DNA of 64,000 nt, taken from positions 32,264,419 to 32,328,418 of the forward strand of contig CM034239.1 of the NCBI GenBank assembly GCA_019916065.1. The letters are read 5' to 3'. Position 1 is the stretch's first letter. Each line of letters begins with the position of its first letter. The notes below the pieces were generated by a model. That model was not told where the DNA came from, did no database searches, and saw only the letters and a list, made by a program, of their open reading frames with translations. Origin of the DNA: Vitellaria paradoxa. Lineage: Eukaryota; Streptophyta; Magnoliopsida; Ericales; Sapotaceae. Shown here one piece after another: positions 46,335 through 58,500 of this stretch. The translations under genes were made by a program, and so were the position numbers.

Positions 46335-48229
46335 TGATTGCACTTGAAAAGTGCTATTACAAACTCCACTTTTGTATAACTTTTGATGCATTTAAGTAGT
46401 TTATTTGAAATTTTATTATTATTTTCTTAATTGCAGGTAAAAGGGTAAAATAAGTGAGATTAGCAATGATGAAAGTGGCAGCCGAGGAGAGAAAAAGGGT
46501 CCGAAGCTCCAGATGGTTGAAGTGGTGTGCAGCTAATGTTCCAGCTTGACACCCTGTCAGTATTTTGACCATATCTTCTCACTCACAACTCGGATTGACC
46601 TGATTCTTTTTGGGTTGGAAAGAAGACTCAAAGGGCTACAACTTTCGTGCTTTAGCCGAAGCCTGAATCGATCGTTTTTGAGGTCAAAATCGCAGTGGAA
46701 GTTGAGGACAGAAAGCTGTCAGAAGCAGCAAACGAGAAGCAGAACTTGAAGAACAAAGTTTCTGTGGTCCGGACCACCTGCCAAACGGTCCGGACCACAG
46801 TGTATTATGCGCGCGCGGCTTCACTCCGTCTTTTAGGGTTTTCTTTACAACTTCTTTATAACATCTGCTACATGGCTGACCCAAGGGAGCCCTAGTTTTA
46901 GTTCTACATACTTTAGGAATCTCTTTTTCATATTTTCAAATACTTTGAGAGTTTTAGAATAGTTTTTTAGAGAGTTTTCAATTACTTGTCTTGTTTATGG
47001 AGTTGTTCGATGTTTGGTTATTCTTCGCTGCACTGCTCTTTCATTACGTAGTTTCAGAGTTGCTTACCGTGTAAGTTGACTTTCGTTTCGTTAATTTAAA
47101 ATATGATTTATTATTTTCTAGTGGTAGATCTAATGTTTATGCTTTCGTTTATTGCTTTCGTTTTGTTTAAAATCATGCTAGCGTAGAAACCCTAGTTCTT
47201 GATTCAACGAATCAAGAAAGGGTAGTTTACTCTGATCTATGGGATGTACGTAGACCCTTCGCAGAGTTTGCGAAAGCTCATGCGTAGGGGTCTACAACTT
47301 TGAGACGTCTGCGTAGACCCTTCGCATGGTTTGCGAAAGCTCATGCGTAGGGATCTACACTTTTTAAAACCTAATTCAGTTCTTTCAAAAACTTTCGAAA
47401 ACGAAAACCTTTGACTATATTCTCTGTAATCACTGGTAAGGGTTTTCGATTAAAATTTTCTTAATAATTTTGAAGAACTGAAAATTCAGATTTTGAATCC
47501 TAATTTGAATTAGTTTATTTCAGAAACATTCGAAAACGAAAATCTTTGACTATATTCTCTGTAATCACTGGTAAAGGTTTTCGATTAAAATTTTCTTAAT
47601 AATTTTGGATAAACTAGAAGAATTGGATTTGAATCCGAATTCGAATAGGATTGTTTGAAAACCCTTCGAAAACAGAAGTTTTTGACTATATTCTCTGTAA
47701 TCACTGGTAAAAGCTTTTGATTAAAACTTTCTCAATAATTTTCAAACAAATCCTAATTTAGGTTTTAACGCAAGTATTGCAACCCATCCCATAGTGAAGA
47801 CGTAAATTACCCGGAATTGATAGTTGGATCAAGGACTTCTTAAATTTATTTGCTTATTAATAGAATTGCCTTTGTTTGATTTACATTGCAGTTTTTAGAT
47901 TAGTTTATTTTGCTGCGCATTTAAATTAGGAAAAATTCGTTTAGCTAATATTTTATTCCTTGAATCAACAATCAATATTAAATTGCTGAAATTTTGTTAA
48001 TAGGTTGTTAAGTTAGTTTAATTTGAATCTTGAACTTGCAAAACCCTAGGAATTAGTTTTAATTACTTTTCAAACTTAGTTTACAATCAAATTTAGGATT
48101 TCCATTTTAACCTAGAAACTAAATATCATAGGCTCCTTGTGAATTCGACCTCGGACTCACCGAGTTAAAACTACACCGCACACCCTTGCACTTGGGGGTT
48201 AATTTAGACGCACTTTCCATAAGCGGTCA
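46335..48229 (+). repeat. 3' LTR of the Athila-like element
   Basis: 1895 bp, nearly identical to 39138-41033, ending AAGCGGTCA before the TGAGT duplication. Confidence 0.95.
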
Positions 48230-48537
48230 TGAGTCGTAGAAAATTCAAGTAGGATCTTGTAATCCGTTGATAGTGGGATTTGCAATTGAGGTTTTCTCCC
48301 TAAGAGAGGGTTTCCTCATTATTTCTAGTGTTCTTATTTTGTCTTGTGGGTGATTGGTTGGTTCATAAATTTTTTATGTCTATCAAAATTTAGTTAGTTA
48401 ATAGACATATTATAAATGTGATTTCATTATACTTATAAAGAGAAGCGGCACTGATAGCGTACGAATTTCTTTTAAAGGGTAGTAACTCCAAAGATATGGA
48501 TAGCCTTTTTTTCTCTTTCATAGCAAGAGGAACACAA

Positions 48538-49373
48538 TGTTAAGGCTAAAACTTGTAAATTGGCAAATCCATGATCAAATATAATTGTTTATGCTTTAGA
48601 CAATTGTAGGCTAAGACACTAGAGTCTTAAGTCAGTTAGAATTCTAAAAGAACTCAGAAAATCAAGTTTCCATAACGGCTGGAAGTCCTAAAGAGGTTCG
48701 GATTTGATTTACGCAGGAAGACCACAAGAAGGCCGCTGGTACTCGCTGGAAAATCTCAAGAGCTGATTTCAGAACTTTGGGCATGCGGGAAGACCACACT
48801 GATTTGTGGGATGGCCGTGGGAAGGCCGTGGGTGCGCCCTTCCCGCGAGGTAGGGTTTTCCAACCTGTTTTGTCTATTTCGAGCCCCAGCCGCCTTGGTT
48901 TTTCTTTATATATCTCCTGGTGTTTTCAAGGTCAGTGTAGACACACACAGATAGAGAGAGAATACACACGAGATTGGGAGCTTGAAAGTTCAATTACTCT
49001 CTCTAGTTCTTAGCCAACATGTTTCGTGTTCAATCCGAAGAAGTTCGGGTTTGAGTTTGTGAGCGCTGTGGATTCCACACGCTGAGGATTCAACATAGCC
49101 ACTGAGGAGTAAGTGTTGTGCCTTCGAGGAGTTAAAGGGCTTTCGCTAGAAGAGTTGGTGCATCGAGGAGTAGAGTAAACGTCAACGAGAGTATAGAGTC
49201 AAGGAGTCAATCTATAGAGAGTTTGAGTTTATAATCAACGTTCGTTTATTCTAGTAAAAGTTTTTAGGGTTTCCCTATGTGGGTTTTCTCGTTTCCTTCT
49301 ATCCTGCCTTCTTCATTCTTGTGTGTATGATTGCTTGCTTGGGATCCTCTATCAGCATGTCTCGAAATTTTCA
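48538..49373 (+). mobile_element. Solo LTR (836 bp), probably Ty1/copia
   Basis: Starts TGTTAAGGC, ends AATTTTCA and is flanked by perfect CACAA (48533-48537 and 49374-49378). A TATA-like TTTATATATCTCC lies near 48905, followed by a GA-rich leader-like part. No internal region is attached. It lies in the F-box gene, separate from the Sirevirus-like insertion, 162 bp away. Confidence 0.85.
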
Positions 49374-49378
49374 CACAA

Positions 49379-50411
49379 TAAGGACAAGCTAATTCAAAGT
49401 AAAATCAAAACAGCCCATCCATTCAAAATTCCTTTGCTAACTTGCATATCACAAGTAATCTGAATAACTGATTCCAAAACAGTATAAGGAACTTTTGCCA
49501 GTGGAAATTCCAATTCCATAACTGAAGATTTTAACTCCGGACAGCTGCATACAGGAAGAAGAATCTAAATTGATAAGATATCTACTTCAGGTAAGTCTCT
49601 AGCTCCACTCAGACAAGTGTCATGGGCTAGCTTGACAAGCCTTTTCAAGGTAATCAAGAAACATCTCCAACAAGTAACAAATAACATAACATATAAAATA
49701 ATGGAGTAAAATTTTTAAAAGGAGAAGAAACTACACCAGAATACACAAGTGAATGGCATGAAAATCTTTGAGTCATGAAGTTTCTCAAGAAGCATTTTGA
49801 TATCACGGTACTCCTTATGAGCATATTTGAAATTCCATGAGAAGCTGAGAGGGGCATCAACAACAGACGATGCATTTACAAGATCAACTCACTCTTAAGT
49901 GACTTCAACCATATCTGCCCATGGTCTAATATTACAGCAAACCAATTTCAGCTCCGTCAAATGATCACTGCTCAAGGCAGCATTTGGCAACGAGTGATTA
50001 TGATAAAATTCATGCCAAGAGCATCCCAACAAATTCACAAGAAAGACCTTTGCATTTTTCCACAGAGCAAACCAAACCCACATCTCAATTAAATCCCACA
50101 TCCTATTCTCGAAAATTATGCCACCAGGGAACCGTTCACCCAACAAATGAGACAGAAAGAAGTTGAAGCGGAAACAGAATTCATCAATGTCCCAGCCTTC
50201 GGCATCCCCGCAAGCATGGAAATCACACTGATCAAAAGAAAGTGTGGGCACATTGGTCCAGAGGTCCCGGAAACACGGAATGAGGACAGTTCTCACTGCA
50301 TCTCTGGTTGGCAGTGAGTGAGGAAAGAATGTTCACGAGGACAGAGTACGGCAGGCTGCTTATCCAAGCTGGCCCGGTTTCCAGAATATTTTCCACAGTA
50401 CAATCACTCAT
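49379..50411 (-). pseudogene. F-box/LRR gene, N-terminal part (gene split by transposons)
   Basis: The ATG at 50411-50409 opens a minus-strand frame MSDCTVENILETG followed by the F-box: ISSLPYSVLVNILSSL, then (after a frameshift) PTRDAVRTVLIPCFRDLW and PTLSFDQCDF. The shift is a 4-bp duplication (CTCACTCACTGCC where CTCACTGCC would keep frame) near 50305. The LRR part continues with NAKVFLVNLLGCSWHEFYH and SDHLTELKLVCCNIRP. A second shift near 49915 leads to LKSLKSELIL. The F-box would bind SKP1 in an SCF ligase. The matching C-terminal/FBD half is at 24408-25772; together they make about 2.5 kb of gene without the transposons. Confidence 0.75.
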
Positions 50412-53225
50412 TTCTACAATGCTGCTTTCTTATTTCATGGCCCAGCTGGTAAAAATGCCCAACTATGAAACAAAAAATTGAACGTCTACAATCTGTTATT
50501 CGCAAAATTATACATATATATATATTCTAATGCATTGAAAAAAAATGATTATCAACCAAAAATTCGAATACATTGCGTTATTAGTGATCTTCTTCTGCTT
50601 TTTTTTTTTTTAATTATTACTATTATTATTATTTATTTTCTTTTTTTTTTTTTTCCTTTCTGGGTCAGCGACGTTACTCTATTCAATTTCGCAGTGGCAT
50701 TTGCTAAATGATTGAGAGGTGAAATTGAGTAGAAAATTTTAAATTTTTGCGTACTTTTAGAAGCGGTGGCAATGGCAGCCTCTTGACTTACATCACGAAC
50801 TCACAACCCTTTTGGGTCTGCCTTTTTACTTTCTGAAGAAGGAACCCTAATGCCTCCCACTAACCGTGCACTGGGTATTTACGTTATTTTATTTTTTTAT
50901 TTTTATTTTTTTTTTGTAAGATCCCCGAAAAAATTTTATACGTAATCATAAAATATTTTTTCAATAAAAAATTTATGTATTTTTTTCCAATTTCTTCCCA
51001 TTTCTTCTCTATGATTTATCATCAGTCATATCATCTAGTAATTTTTACTTTTCTTATTTCTCCCTATTCCCCCCCCAAAAAAAATTCTTGGTTATTACAT
51101 TACTTGATAATCTTGATATTTTGTAAAGATTGTTGGGCCATGCCAAACATAAAGATTGTTTTTTCAACATAATTGTAATCATATCATTTTATTTGGTTAA
51201 TGGTATTTACATTCTTCCATGCATTAATTTTTCCTATTCCACAATATTATTAAATAAAAAAGAGTGATATGAAATTGAGAAAATTAATATAGACGAATTC
51301 AAATATTCTTAATTTTTTACTTTTAGAAATAAAAAATTCAAATATAGGAATTGGGTAGGGGTTGAGATATGATGTAAAATTGTGATAATGATAAACGGTA
51401 GTTGGTGACCGTTATAATTTAATTCCATATTTTGTCTCTCCTTCATTTTATTTTCTCTCTTATTCATGAATAAATAAAAGTTTACAAATAATTATTTATG
51501 TCATTTTCACGTTTGTAAGTGCATTAAGTCAACACTTGCCAAGAAGATAAATAGAAGAGGAAAGTTATAAATATTAATATGCACTCGTTACGTAAAAGGG
51601 GGCATTCTAAATTAATAATTATAAGCAAAATTACTAATTTTTTTTGTGAAAAAGTATTGAAAAAACACCGCTAATATACCATGCTGACATGAGATTTTCA
51701 AAAATAGAAGACTTTGATCAACAACTAAAAATTTTAAGATAATAGATGTAGAGTTGTGGAAGGAATGGTAAATGCAGTTGTTTTTTTTTTTTTTTTTTTT
51801 TGCACGTGTGAATTTTGGGGCGGGATAGTTAAGTAAATATTTCATTAATTAAAAAAACAGTAAGGGATGAAGTATTATCGTTAAAAAATTTATTTTGAAA
51901 ATGTTACGAATTTAAATTTATTTATAAGTAACTGTCAACAATGAATTATAACACAAATTCATGCTTAAATTCACAACAACTTAATGTTAATATCTTAAAT
52001 TCACAACAACTTTATGTTAATATGTTAAATGAAAATATATTGTTTGGAAGTATTAGAAAGAATAATATTTAATTAAACATCACAGTTGCGAGTAAAATCT
52101 ACAACTTGAGCTTGCATTTGTATTTTTATTCAACATTTTCTAATCTAAAATCCTAAATAAACATAAAGTTTTGGGTTTTTGAAATTGTATTTCATCACCC
52201 CATAAGTATTGTCTAAAATCCTACATTCATCTTAAAATTGTAATTTTATCCTACAATCGTTTTTTTTTTGGGGGGGAGGGGAGGAGGTCTAAAATTATAT
52301 ACAGATATTAAGTTGTAAAACCACAACTTTGAGCTTAAATCTATATATTTGTCCTATAATTTTAGCATAAAATTCTATTTAAATACTAAAAATAAATTTA
52401 TTTAAGATACATATAATACATAAACTTGTAGGTTGAGACAATGACTTTAAACTTCAAATTCTAAGTTGAACTTGCCTCTTTGAAGGAGAAGGCATTTGAT
52501 AATAGGTAGCTTATATATGCTACATTCCTTGAAGTGGCAGCGTCCTTGATAGAATATTTATGAGACAACAATGCTATTATATTCTCCTATTCCTTTTATG
52601 ATACAACTATTCATGGTGATGATGCTTAATTGTTAGTGATTTTAGAACTGTCATTCATGTGTACCATTTGGGATTGACACTGAAAGAATATTTCCCTGTT
52701 GTAGAGAGAGTTGCAATTACTTTGATAGTTCTATTGGCTAACCGTGGTTATCCCTCGATTGATAATTTGATAACCTATTTTAAAGTGTTTTTTTTTGCAC
52801 AGGTTATAATTAGGACTTATTAAGACCAGTAGGAAATTCAAGTTCCTTGCCAGTGTTATCATACTATATTCTCAAACTATGCAGCCCAAAATTGCTACCA
52901 ATTATTACTTCTGCGCTTAAGATTTTAGAAATCATGTCAAACTCTATTATGGAAAGCTTGGGGGCATAATTTGCATTAAAACTAAAATTAGTCATTTCAT
53001 GATCGTATGTGAATACATCAAGGTCATTTTCCTTTTATGCGATGCATGCATTAAGAAAGTGGTAGTCAATATTGATATTATTTAGAAATAATGTATACAA
53101 CTTCCTATAGTGGCAAGAGATTCTTTCAAGTGTGCACTGGCACTGATTTGATGTGCACTGATTTCACATCAAACTGCCTATTAGCATCTTGTATTCACAT
53201 CAGATATTCTCCGAATTAATTGATA
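50412..53225. other. AT-rich intergenic DNA, no gene recognised
   Basis: Upstream side of the F-box gene (50412-50900), then AT-rich DNA with homopolymer runs (T-run at 51779-51800, G-run near 52270). The stretch 52500-53100 is less AT-rich and has a plus-strand stretch reading LTLKEYFPVVERVA in one frame, but stops surround it and I recognise no family. Confidence 0.45.
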
Positions 53226-53525
53226 CAAACTTAGCCTAACTCTACCTCAAAAACTATCTCATAAGAAGAGGGTTGGCAAACTCAGATATATAACATCAAA
53301 TATCACCCTTGCTAATCAATGTGAGATCATATCAGACCTAACCCCTTCAGATTACTTGTTCTTGTGCAGGAAATTGAACCTGCGAGGCACACCAACTAGA
53401 TAAGCCTAGCTTAACTCCACCTCAAAAGTTAGCTCGTAAAGGGAGGGTTTTCAAATCCATATATATAACACCAAAGACCACCTTTGCTGACTGATATGGG
53501 ATCGCATCATTAATCTAGTCAAAGA
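53226..53525. repeat. Pair of direct repeats with a SINE- or MITE-like look
   Basis: Two ~120-bp copies (53233-53350 and 53405-53520) share CTCCACCTCAAAA, AGCTCGTAA or ATCTCATAA, GAGGGTT, ATATATAACA and TGGGATC motifs. The type CCTCAAAAGCTAGCTC with a following GTGAGATC is common in plant dispersed repeats. Exact family unknown. Confidence 0.5.
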
Positions 53526-53599
53526 TTTGTTTGGTCTTTTAAGAGATCCTTAGCTTTTCTTTTTTTTTTTTAAGGATATGGTAATTTACAGTCTAGAGT

Positions 53600-54870
53600 A
53601 TCCCTTGATCGAATTGGAATAATTTCAATACCAGCACTTTTATATAGCACTCTGCTGTAGTGTAAAAATGAGACTCACTAGGATAATTTTCTTTTTAGAT
53701 GAAAATAGAAGAGTATAACTAAAATGGCCCAAGTGCTTCAACTTTACCATTGGCATTGCACGGGACATCCTCTAGCTTGACCTAGATTCCATATTACGAA
53801 TTATTTACAAGGATCTCAAAATTAGTAATATTTTGCTAGATCATGATCTAAACCCCAAAATTTTAGACTTTGGCATAGAAAGAATTTTTGGCGAAAGTCA
53901 AAAGAAAGCTAAAATAAAACGAGTAATTGGAAGATAGTAAGTTCCTCAAGCAAATATCAATGATTTTATAGTCATCAATCATCATATTTAGATGCTTAAT
54001 TTTGATCATTATATTTTGTAGTAGTTATGTGCCATTAATAGAAATTTTCAATAAGATCTGATATCTTCAGTTTGGGTGTGCTTTTATTGGAGATAGTGAG
54101 TGATCAAAAAATAGGAAATTTCATCATCTTGATCACCATCATAATCTTTTGGGATGTATGGGTATTCACAATCAGTTACAATTATCTTTCTTTCTTATTC
54201 TGCTTCTTTTTTTTTTTTTTTCCTTCCTTAACTCTAATTTATATTAGGGTAAAGTACAAAAAATACCCCTACAGTTTACCCTCGGTATCACTTTGGTCCC
54301 ACACGTTCAATTACAACAGTCAAATCCCTACACTTTCGTTCAAGTATTAATTTGGTCCTTTTGTTAGTTGGCTGTTAGAAATAATCGTTAGACTGAGGAT
54401 AAAATGGTAATTTCATTTATAGTTTACTCCCAGTGTCATTTTCAATCTAACGGTTGTTTTTAACGGTCAACAAACGGAATGACCGAATTGATGCTTGACC
54501 GAAAGTATAGGGATTTGACTGTTGCAATTGAAATGTGTGGGACCAAAGTGATACTGAGGGTAACTGTAAGGATATTTTTGTACTTTACCCTTTATATTAT
54601 ATGTAACAATCTAGATGCATTGGTGTAGGCATGGTTGCTATGGGATCAAGACAAGGCCATAGAGTTAATAGATCCATGTTTAGAGGATTCATTTGTTGAA
54701 TCTCAAGTATTAAGATGCATTCATGTTAGTCTACTATGTTAGGGCGTGACTCTACCTCAACCTAGACAACCTAGTTTCCTTACAAAAATAAATGCCATTG
54801 ATTTAGATTCGTCAGGAAATGAGAGAAGATATCATATTGAAATGCAGTAACAATAATAATGCTAGAAGTT
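53600..54870 (+). pseudogene. S-receptor-like kinase pseudogene (kinase half, copy 3)
   Basis: Matches the gene from intron 4 onward (about 9160-10152). Exon-5-like DNA at 53699-53936 still reads as [18 protein letters not shown], but with stops (RVQLK has become RV-stop-LK) and HRDVK altered to YKDLK. Exon-6-like DNA (54022-54152) has lost about 14 bp covering the GYMxPEYA motif. Exon-7-like DNA (54629-54852) reads [20 protein letters not shown] with later deletions. A 346-bp MITE lies in its last intron. The 5' half is absent, so this is a partial duplicate. Confidence 0.88.
54246..54591. mobile_element. Foldback MITE in the pseudogene intron
   Basis: A perfect 17-bp terminal inverted repeat AGGGTAAAGTACAAAAA at both ends, extending with mismatches to arms of about 160 bp, so nearly the whole element folds into one hairpin. 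The 7-bp sequence TTATATT flanks it (54239-54245 and 54592-54598). The paralogous intron at 9743-9843 lacks it. Confidence 0.88.
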
Positions 54871-55520
54871 AGATAGAAGATGCATCTATCATTGGTTAGG
54901 ATTATAAATTGTGAGTTCAAGGATGTTTAAGATGGTAATTTATGTATATTACTACTATAAAATTTCATGTTTGCATTTTCTTAGAAATCTTATTTTGAGA
55001 AAGAGGATTGGTGAGCCAGCGATTTACTATGTCAGTTAGTTTTTATTAACTAATTCCTGTTTACCTTTTATATATATAAATGTGCATCTCTATCTCCACA
55101 ACCTATCACCAAATCTCTTTAATAGATTATTTCTTAATTTCTAGTTCGAAACATGTCGCTATTTTCTACTAAAATTCCACCTATTCCTTCTGATTTTCTC
55201 AACTTAGGAGCCACAAAAAACGCAATAAAAAAGGTTTAAAGCTCTTAGGGGACCTAAAATATCCTAAAATAAATTGAGTAATCTCCATAAACTGCTTAAC
55301 CCACTGACAAAAAAATAAAAATATGCTTTATGGATTCCTCTGTTCTACACAAACAATATAAGATCACTTGAATTCTTCTCCTGATCTTTAAGTTATTAAT
55401 AGTAAGAATCTTGTCTTGAGTCACACACAAAAGGAATGTGACTTTCATATTTCAAATACTTTTTTAGGGACATTCTAGACCTTGCCATCATTCCTTTTTG
55501 TAGACAAAGATTTGACACTT
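54871..55520 (-). pseudogene. Duplicated 3' flank and LINE remnant (copy 3 side)
   Basis: 54871-55150 matches the S-RLK 3' flank (10153-10450), with a deletion of the rest. 55155-55520 matches 11005-11365, the minus-strand LINE remnant (CTTCTGATTTTCTCAACTTA, GGAGCCACAAAAAACGCAA). The match resumes at 59418-59458 after the inserted LTR. Confidence 0.8.
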
Positions 55521-55524
55521 AAAT

Positions 55525-58500
55525 TGTAATAACCTGAAATGTTTTTTTTCTTAAGTGTGGTGGTGATATTTATTATAGTAAAAATCTAGAAAATTGAGCA
55601 TTTGAAAATTTGTGGAATGATAAAATTAGTTAAAAAGATTTTCGGATTTAATTTCACCCTATGTGGGAGTTTAATGTAGAATTTCTAAACTTTATCCAAA
55701 CAATTCCTAGCCCAATTACCTATTTGGTTCAACCCAAGCCCATTAACCCATGGGTCAACCCTTTCTTTGACTCACCTCAACTCACTTTAACTCACTTTAT
55801 CACTCACTGAGTTGAGTCATGAATAGTAGCTCTAAATCATTTTCTAGCAAACTTCATTTTCCATCCATCCTTTCTTCCATACATCTCTCACATCTCTCAA
55901 ATTATTTGACTAATTAGTCAAAAAAAAGACCCTACATTGATTACTTTAAAGCATTCTTTCAAATAATTTAGCAAGCATGATTTAAAGACTTAAAGTAGTT
56001 TGTTTAATTAGTCAAAAAGCTAGCATGATTCCTGGATCATACCACCCATCTCCATCCATCCTCCAATACCTCTCTTAAATTATATGGCTAGATAGTCAAA
56101 AAGCATGCATAATTCTTGGATCATGCTACCTAGTGTGATCCTACCTTAGTGACTTTGAAGCATGGGAGGTGGAGGTTATTTTCTCCACCGATACTTTTTC
56201 TACACTCCCATGACTTCTTGTAAATTTGTATGCCTTCAAAGAGAAACAAATAAGAGAGAAACAGAAGCATTATTTAGTGTGGTTGGAAATTCGGTGTTGC
56301 TTGGAGGAAGAAGAAAGGCTTGGAGCTTTCCAATTGGGTGGTGTTCAAAGCTCAACTCCTTTTTTTTTTTTTCTCAGGCTTGGTCACCAATATCTTCATT
56401 GAAGTAGGATGACAAACCTCCTAAAATGTATTTGATGTCTTCAATTTGAAGCTAAAACTTTTATGGGTTTGAAGTATGAAATTTGATTGTGATAAAAAAA
56501 TAATACCTGTATATTGGGGGTTAGGGAAGCCGAAACTTTGACTGATGTAGCCCAGCATACTGACAGCTCTTTGTTTGTAACTTTTGATATGTTTCTGACC
56601 CCTAAAATGGTGGAATTAGGATTCGGCTAAAACATAAAAGTTGTAGCTCTTTAAGTTTTCTTTCCAACCCGAAAGATTTGCATCAATCCGATTTGTGAGT
56701 CAAAAGTTATGCCCAAAATATTGAGCACGTGTAAAATTGTATCTTCTGAACAAACTAAATTCAATGATGTTTTTGCACCTTTAGACCTTATAATTTTAAA
56801 AAATGTAAAACATGAAAGTTGTAGGTCTTGAAGTTTAGTTTCTACAGACATAAAGTTTATAGATATTGAAGTTTTGCTCTATTTTATATGAATTTTCTTT
56901 TAAGCTGCTGTCTCTGCTTAGCCTTTAATTGATACTTGTTTGGATTTTTTTAGAATATTATGTTTAAAGATTTATTTAAATTTTCAATTACCTTCTGTTA
57001 ATTATTGTCATGTTAATAATTTCTATTGATGTGTAATTTTGTTCACAAGGCCTGATATGTTAAAACACTTATACTATTTGATATAATATTGAAGTGGACT
57101 GTTAAGTTGATACTACCTAGTTATTTTCCAATTGATATGAAATTATTTTAAACTAAATATTATGTATTATTTGACACTCTAATATTTATGATAACTAACT
57201 TAGACAATCAGTTTCATCATAGATAGTTGGATGACTTATTCAAACTAAAAGGACTAAATAGAATCAAGTATTAGATAAAAATGCCCAAATGAAATAATGA
57301 ACTTATTCTTTCCTCATTTGGTCTTTCTTAAATGAATTTGATTTATTCTAATTGATTTTTAGGCATTGTTTTGTCAACCTAGCAAGTTATATAACTATAT
57401 TGTTATGATTAAGTGAATTTAATGAAACTTATTTAATACTTTCCAAAACATTAGAATAATTCTATTGACATTTGTGGATATCTTGAATTAAAAAACCTAT
57501 GATAAGGGTTTGGTTGTAAATAAGATGATAATTGAAAAATTATTCAAATTATTTTGAATAATATTATTCTCCTACCAAATAAAAGGGTTAAAATGAATTA
57601 GCTTTGTAATCTCACATTGGCTTAATTGTTCAGGTGATATACTATACTATCTAGTTAAAATAAAATAAAACTTAGAAAAAATTAAATATTAGTCCAAAGA
57701 GCTATTTATTATCTTTATATTCCATAAAACAATAAAATAAAAAGGTAAAAGAGGCAAAAATCGAGATCGCAGCCAATAAGGTTCGAACTCGCGACTTCAA
57801 ATCGTAATTAGGGTCGCCCACCCATTAAGTTGCCAATCTCGACTTAATTAATATACCATTAGAAATAAGTTTATTCCTATCAAGAGTAGTTCGGCAAACT
57901 TGTCAAAGAATTGACTAAAATACTAACTTGAATTCTAAATTATTCTAGTTACTTGCTATTTGTTAATTTACATGTAGTACCTACTTTTGTGATAATAAAT
58001 TGGTGATTATGTTTAATCTTTAATTTATTGTGAATTATTATTTAATTTTGAATTGAGATAAAATACTTAAAGTATACCGTATGTGACTAAATAATCCCAC
58101 TTAGGATTCATCACCCAGGAACATTGTTGGTTGTTGTTAAAAATGTCTGATTGACATACAAGGTACCTTGGAATGTCAAGGGGTGAAAATAAATTAAGGC
58201 ACTTGGTGCTAAAGTTATTTTTGGCAATGGGGTGATGGGTGGGTAGAAATGGCCTTTTAGATGGAAATGGGAACATATGCATTTTATTTAGGATATACTC
58301 CCTTCTGACCTAACCAGTCAGGTAGCCGATTGCGACGGCTAGGTTTTTGGTAGGTGACACCGTCGGAATGCATTAAATGCTAAGCCCGTAAAGTCACTGG
58401 TTCCTAAGACTAGGGGTAGAGGAGGATAAGAGTATGATTATCCTAGGAAGATTTAGATTAAACTCCTTTACCAAATTTTATTATGACTGGCAACCTCTCT

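Larger units (their letters stand above)
39138..48229 (+). mobile_element. Young non-autonomous Athila-like Ty3/gypsy retrotransposon (Gag-protease only)
   Basis: Perfect TGAGT duplication at both ends. LTRs 39138-41033 (1896 bp) and 46335-48229 (1895 bp) differ at only three places that I can find: one T indel near 39207, T/G near 39421 and G/A near 39742. A tRNA-Asp primer site, one long intact ORF (41231-44053) and a polypurine tract are present. No RT, RNase H or integrase is visible in the 2.28 kb between the ORF and the 3' LTR. It must have moved with enzymes from another element, and very recently compared with everything around it. Confidence 0.93.
25778..48375 (+). mobile_element. 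Sirevirus-like Ty1/copia retrotransposon, decayed, with nested insertions
   Basis: Target duplication ATGTC lies on both sides (25773-25777 and 48376-48380). The 5' LTR is 25778-26606. The 3' LTR starts at 38443 and ends at 48375, interrupted by an Athila-like element at 39138-48229. The order is LTR, tRNA-Met primer site, Gag with zinc knuckles, protease, integrase, RT, RNase H, an extra 3' ORF, polypurine tract, LTR. Gag features (LGEPI, CYEC zinc knuckle) and the extra ORF point to the Sirevirus/Maximus lineage. Every gene is broken by frameshifts. The LTRs differ at roughly 8% of positions in the first ~200 bp, so the insertion is old. A LINE (30499-32902) and a solo LTR (34200-35796) also lie inside. 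Confidence 0.9.
38443..48375 (+). repeat. 3' LTR of the Sirevirus-like element, split by the Athila-like insertion
   Basis: The two pieces, 38443-39137 and 48235-48375, together give about 836 bp and match the 829-bp 5' LTR. The last two bases read TT where the 5' LTR ends CA, so the integration terminus has mutated. The TGAGT at 39133-39137 is repeated at 48230-48234 as the target duplication of the nested element. Confidence 0.9.

Noticed and set aside
52500..53100. Possible gene fragment with a stretch like LTLKEYFPVVERVA
   Set aside because: Stops in all frames nearby and no family recognised.
56162..56407. 81-codon ORF
   Set aside because: Inside the probable 3.9-kb LTR; no conserved motif.
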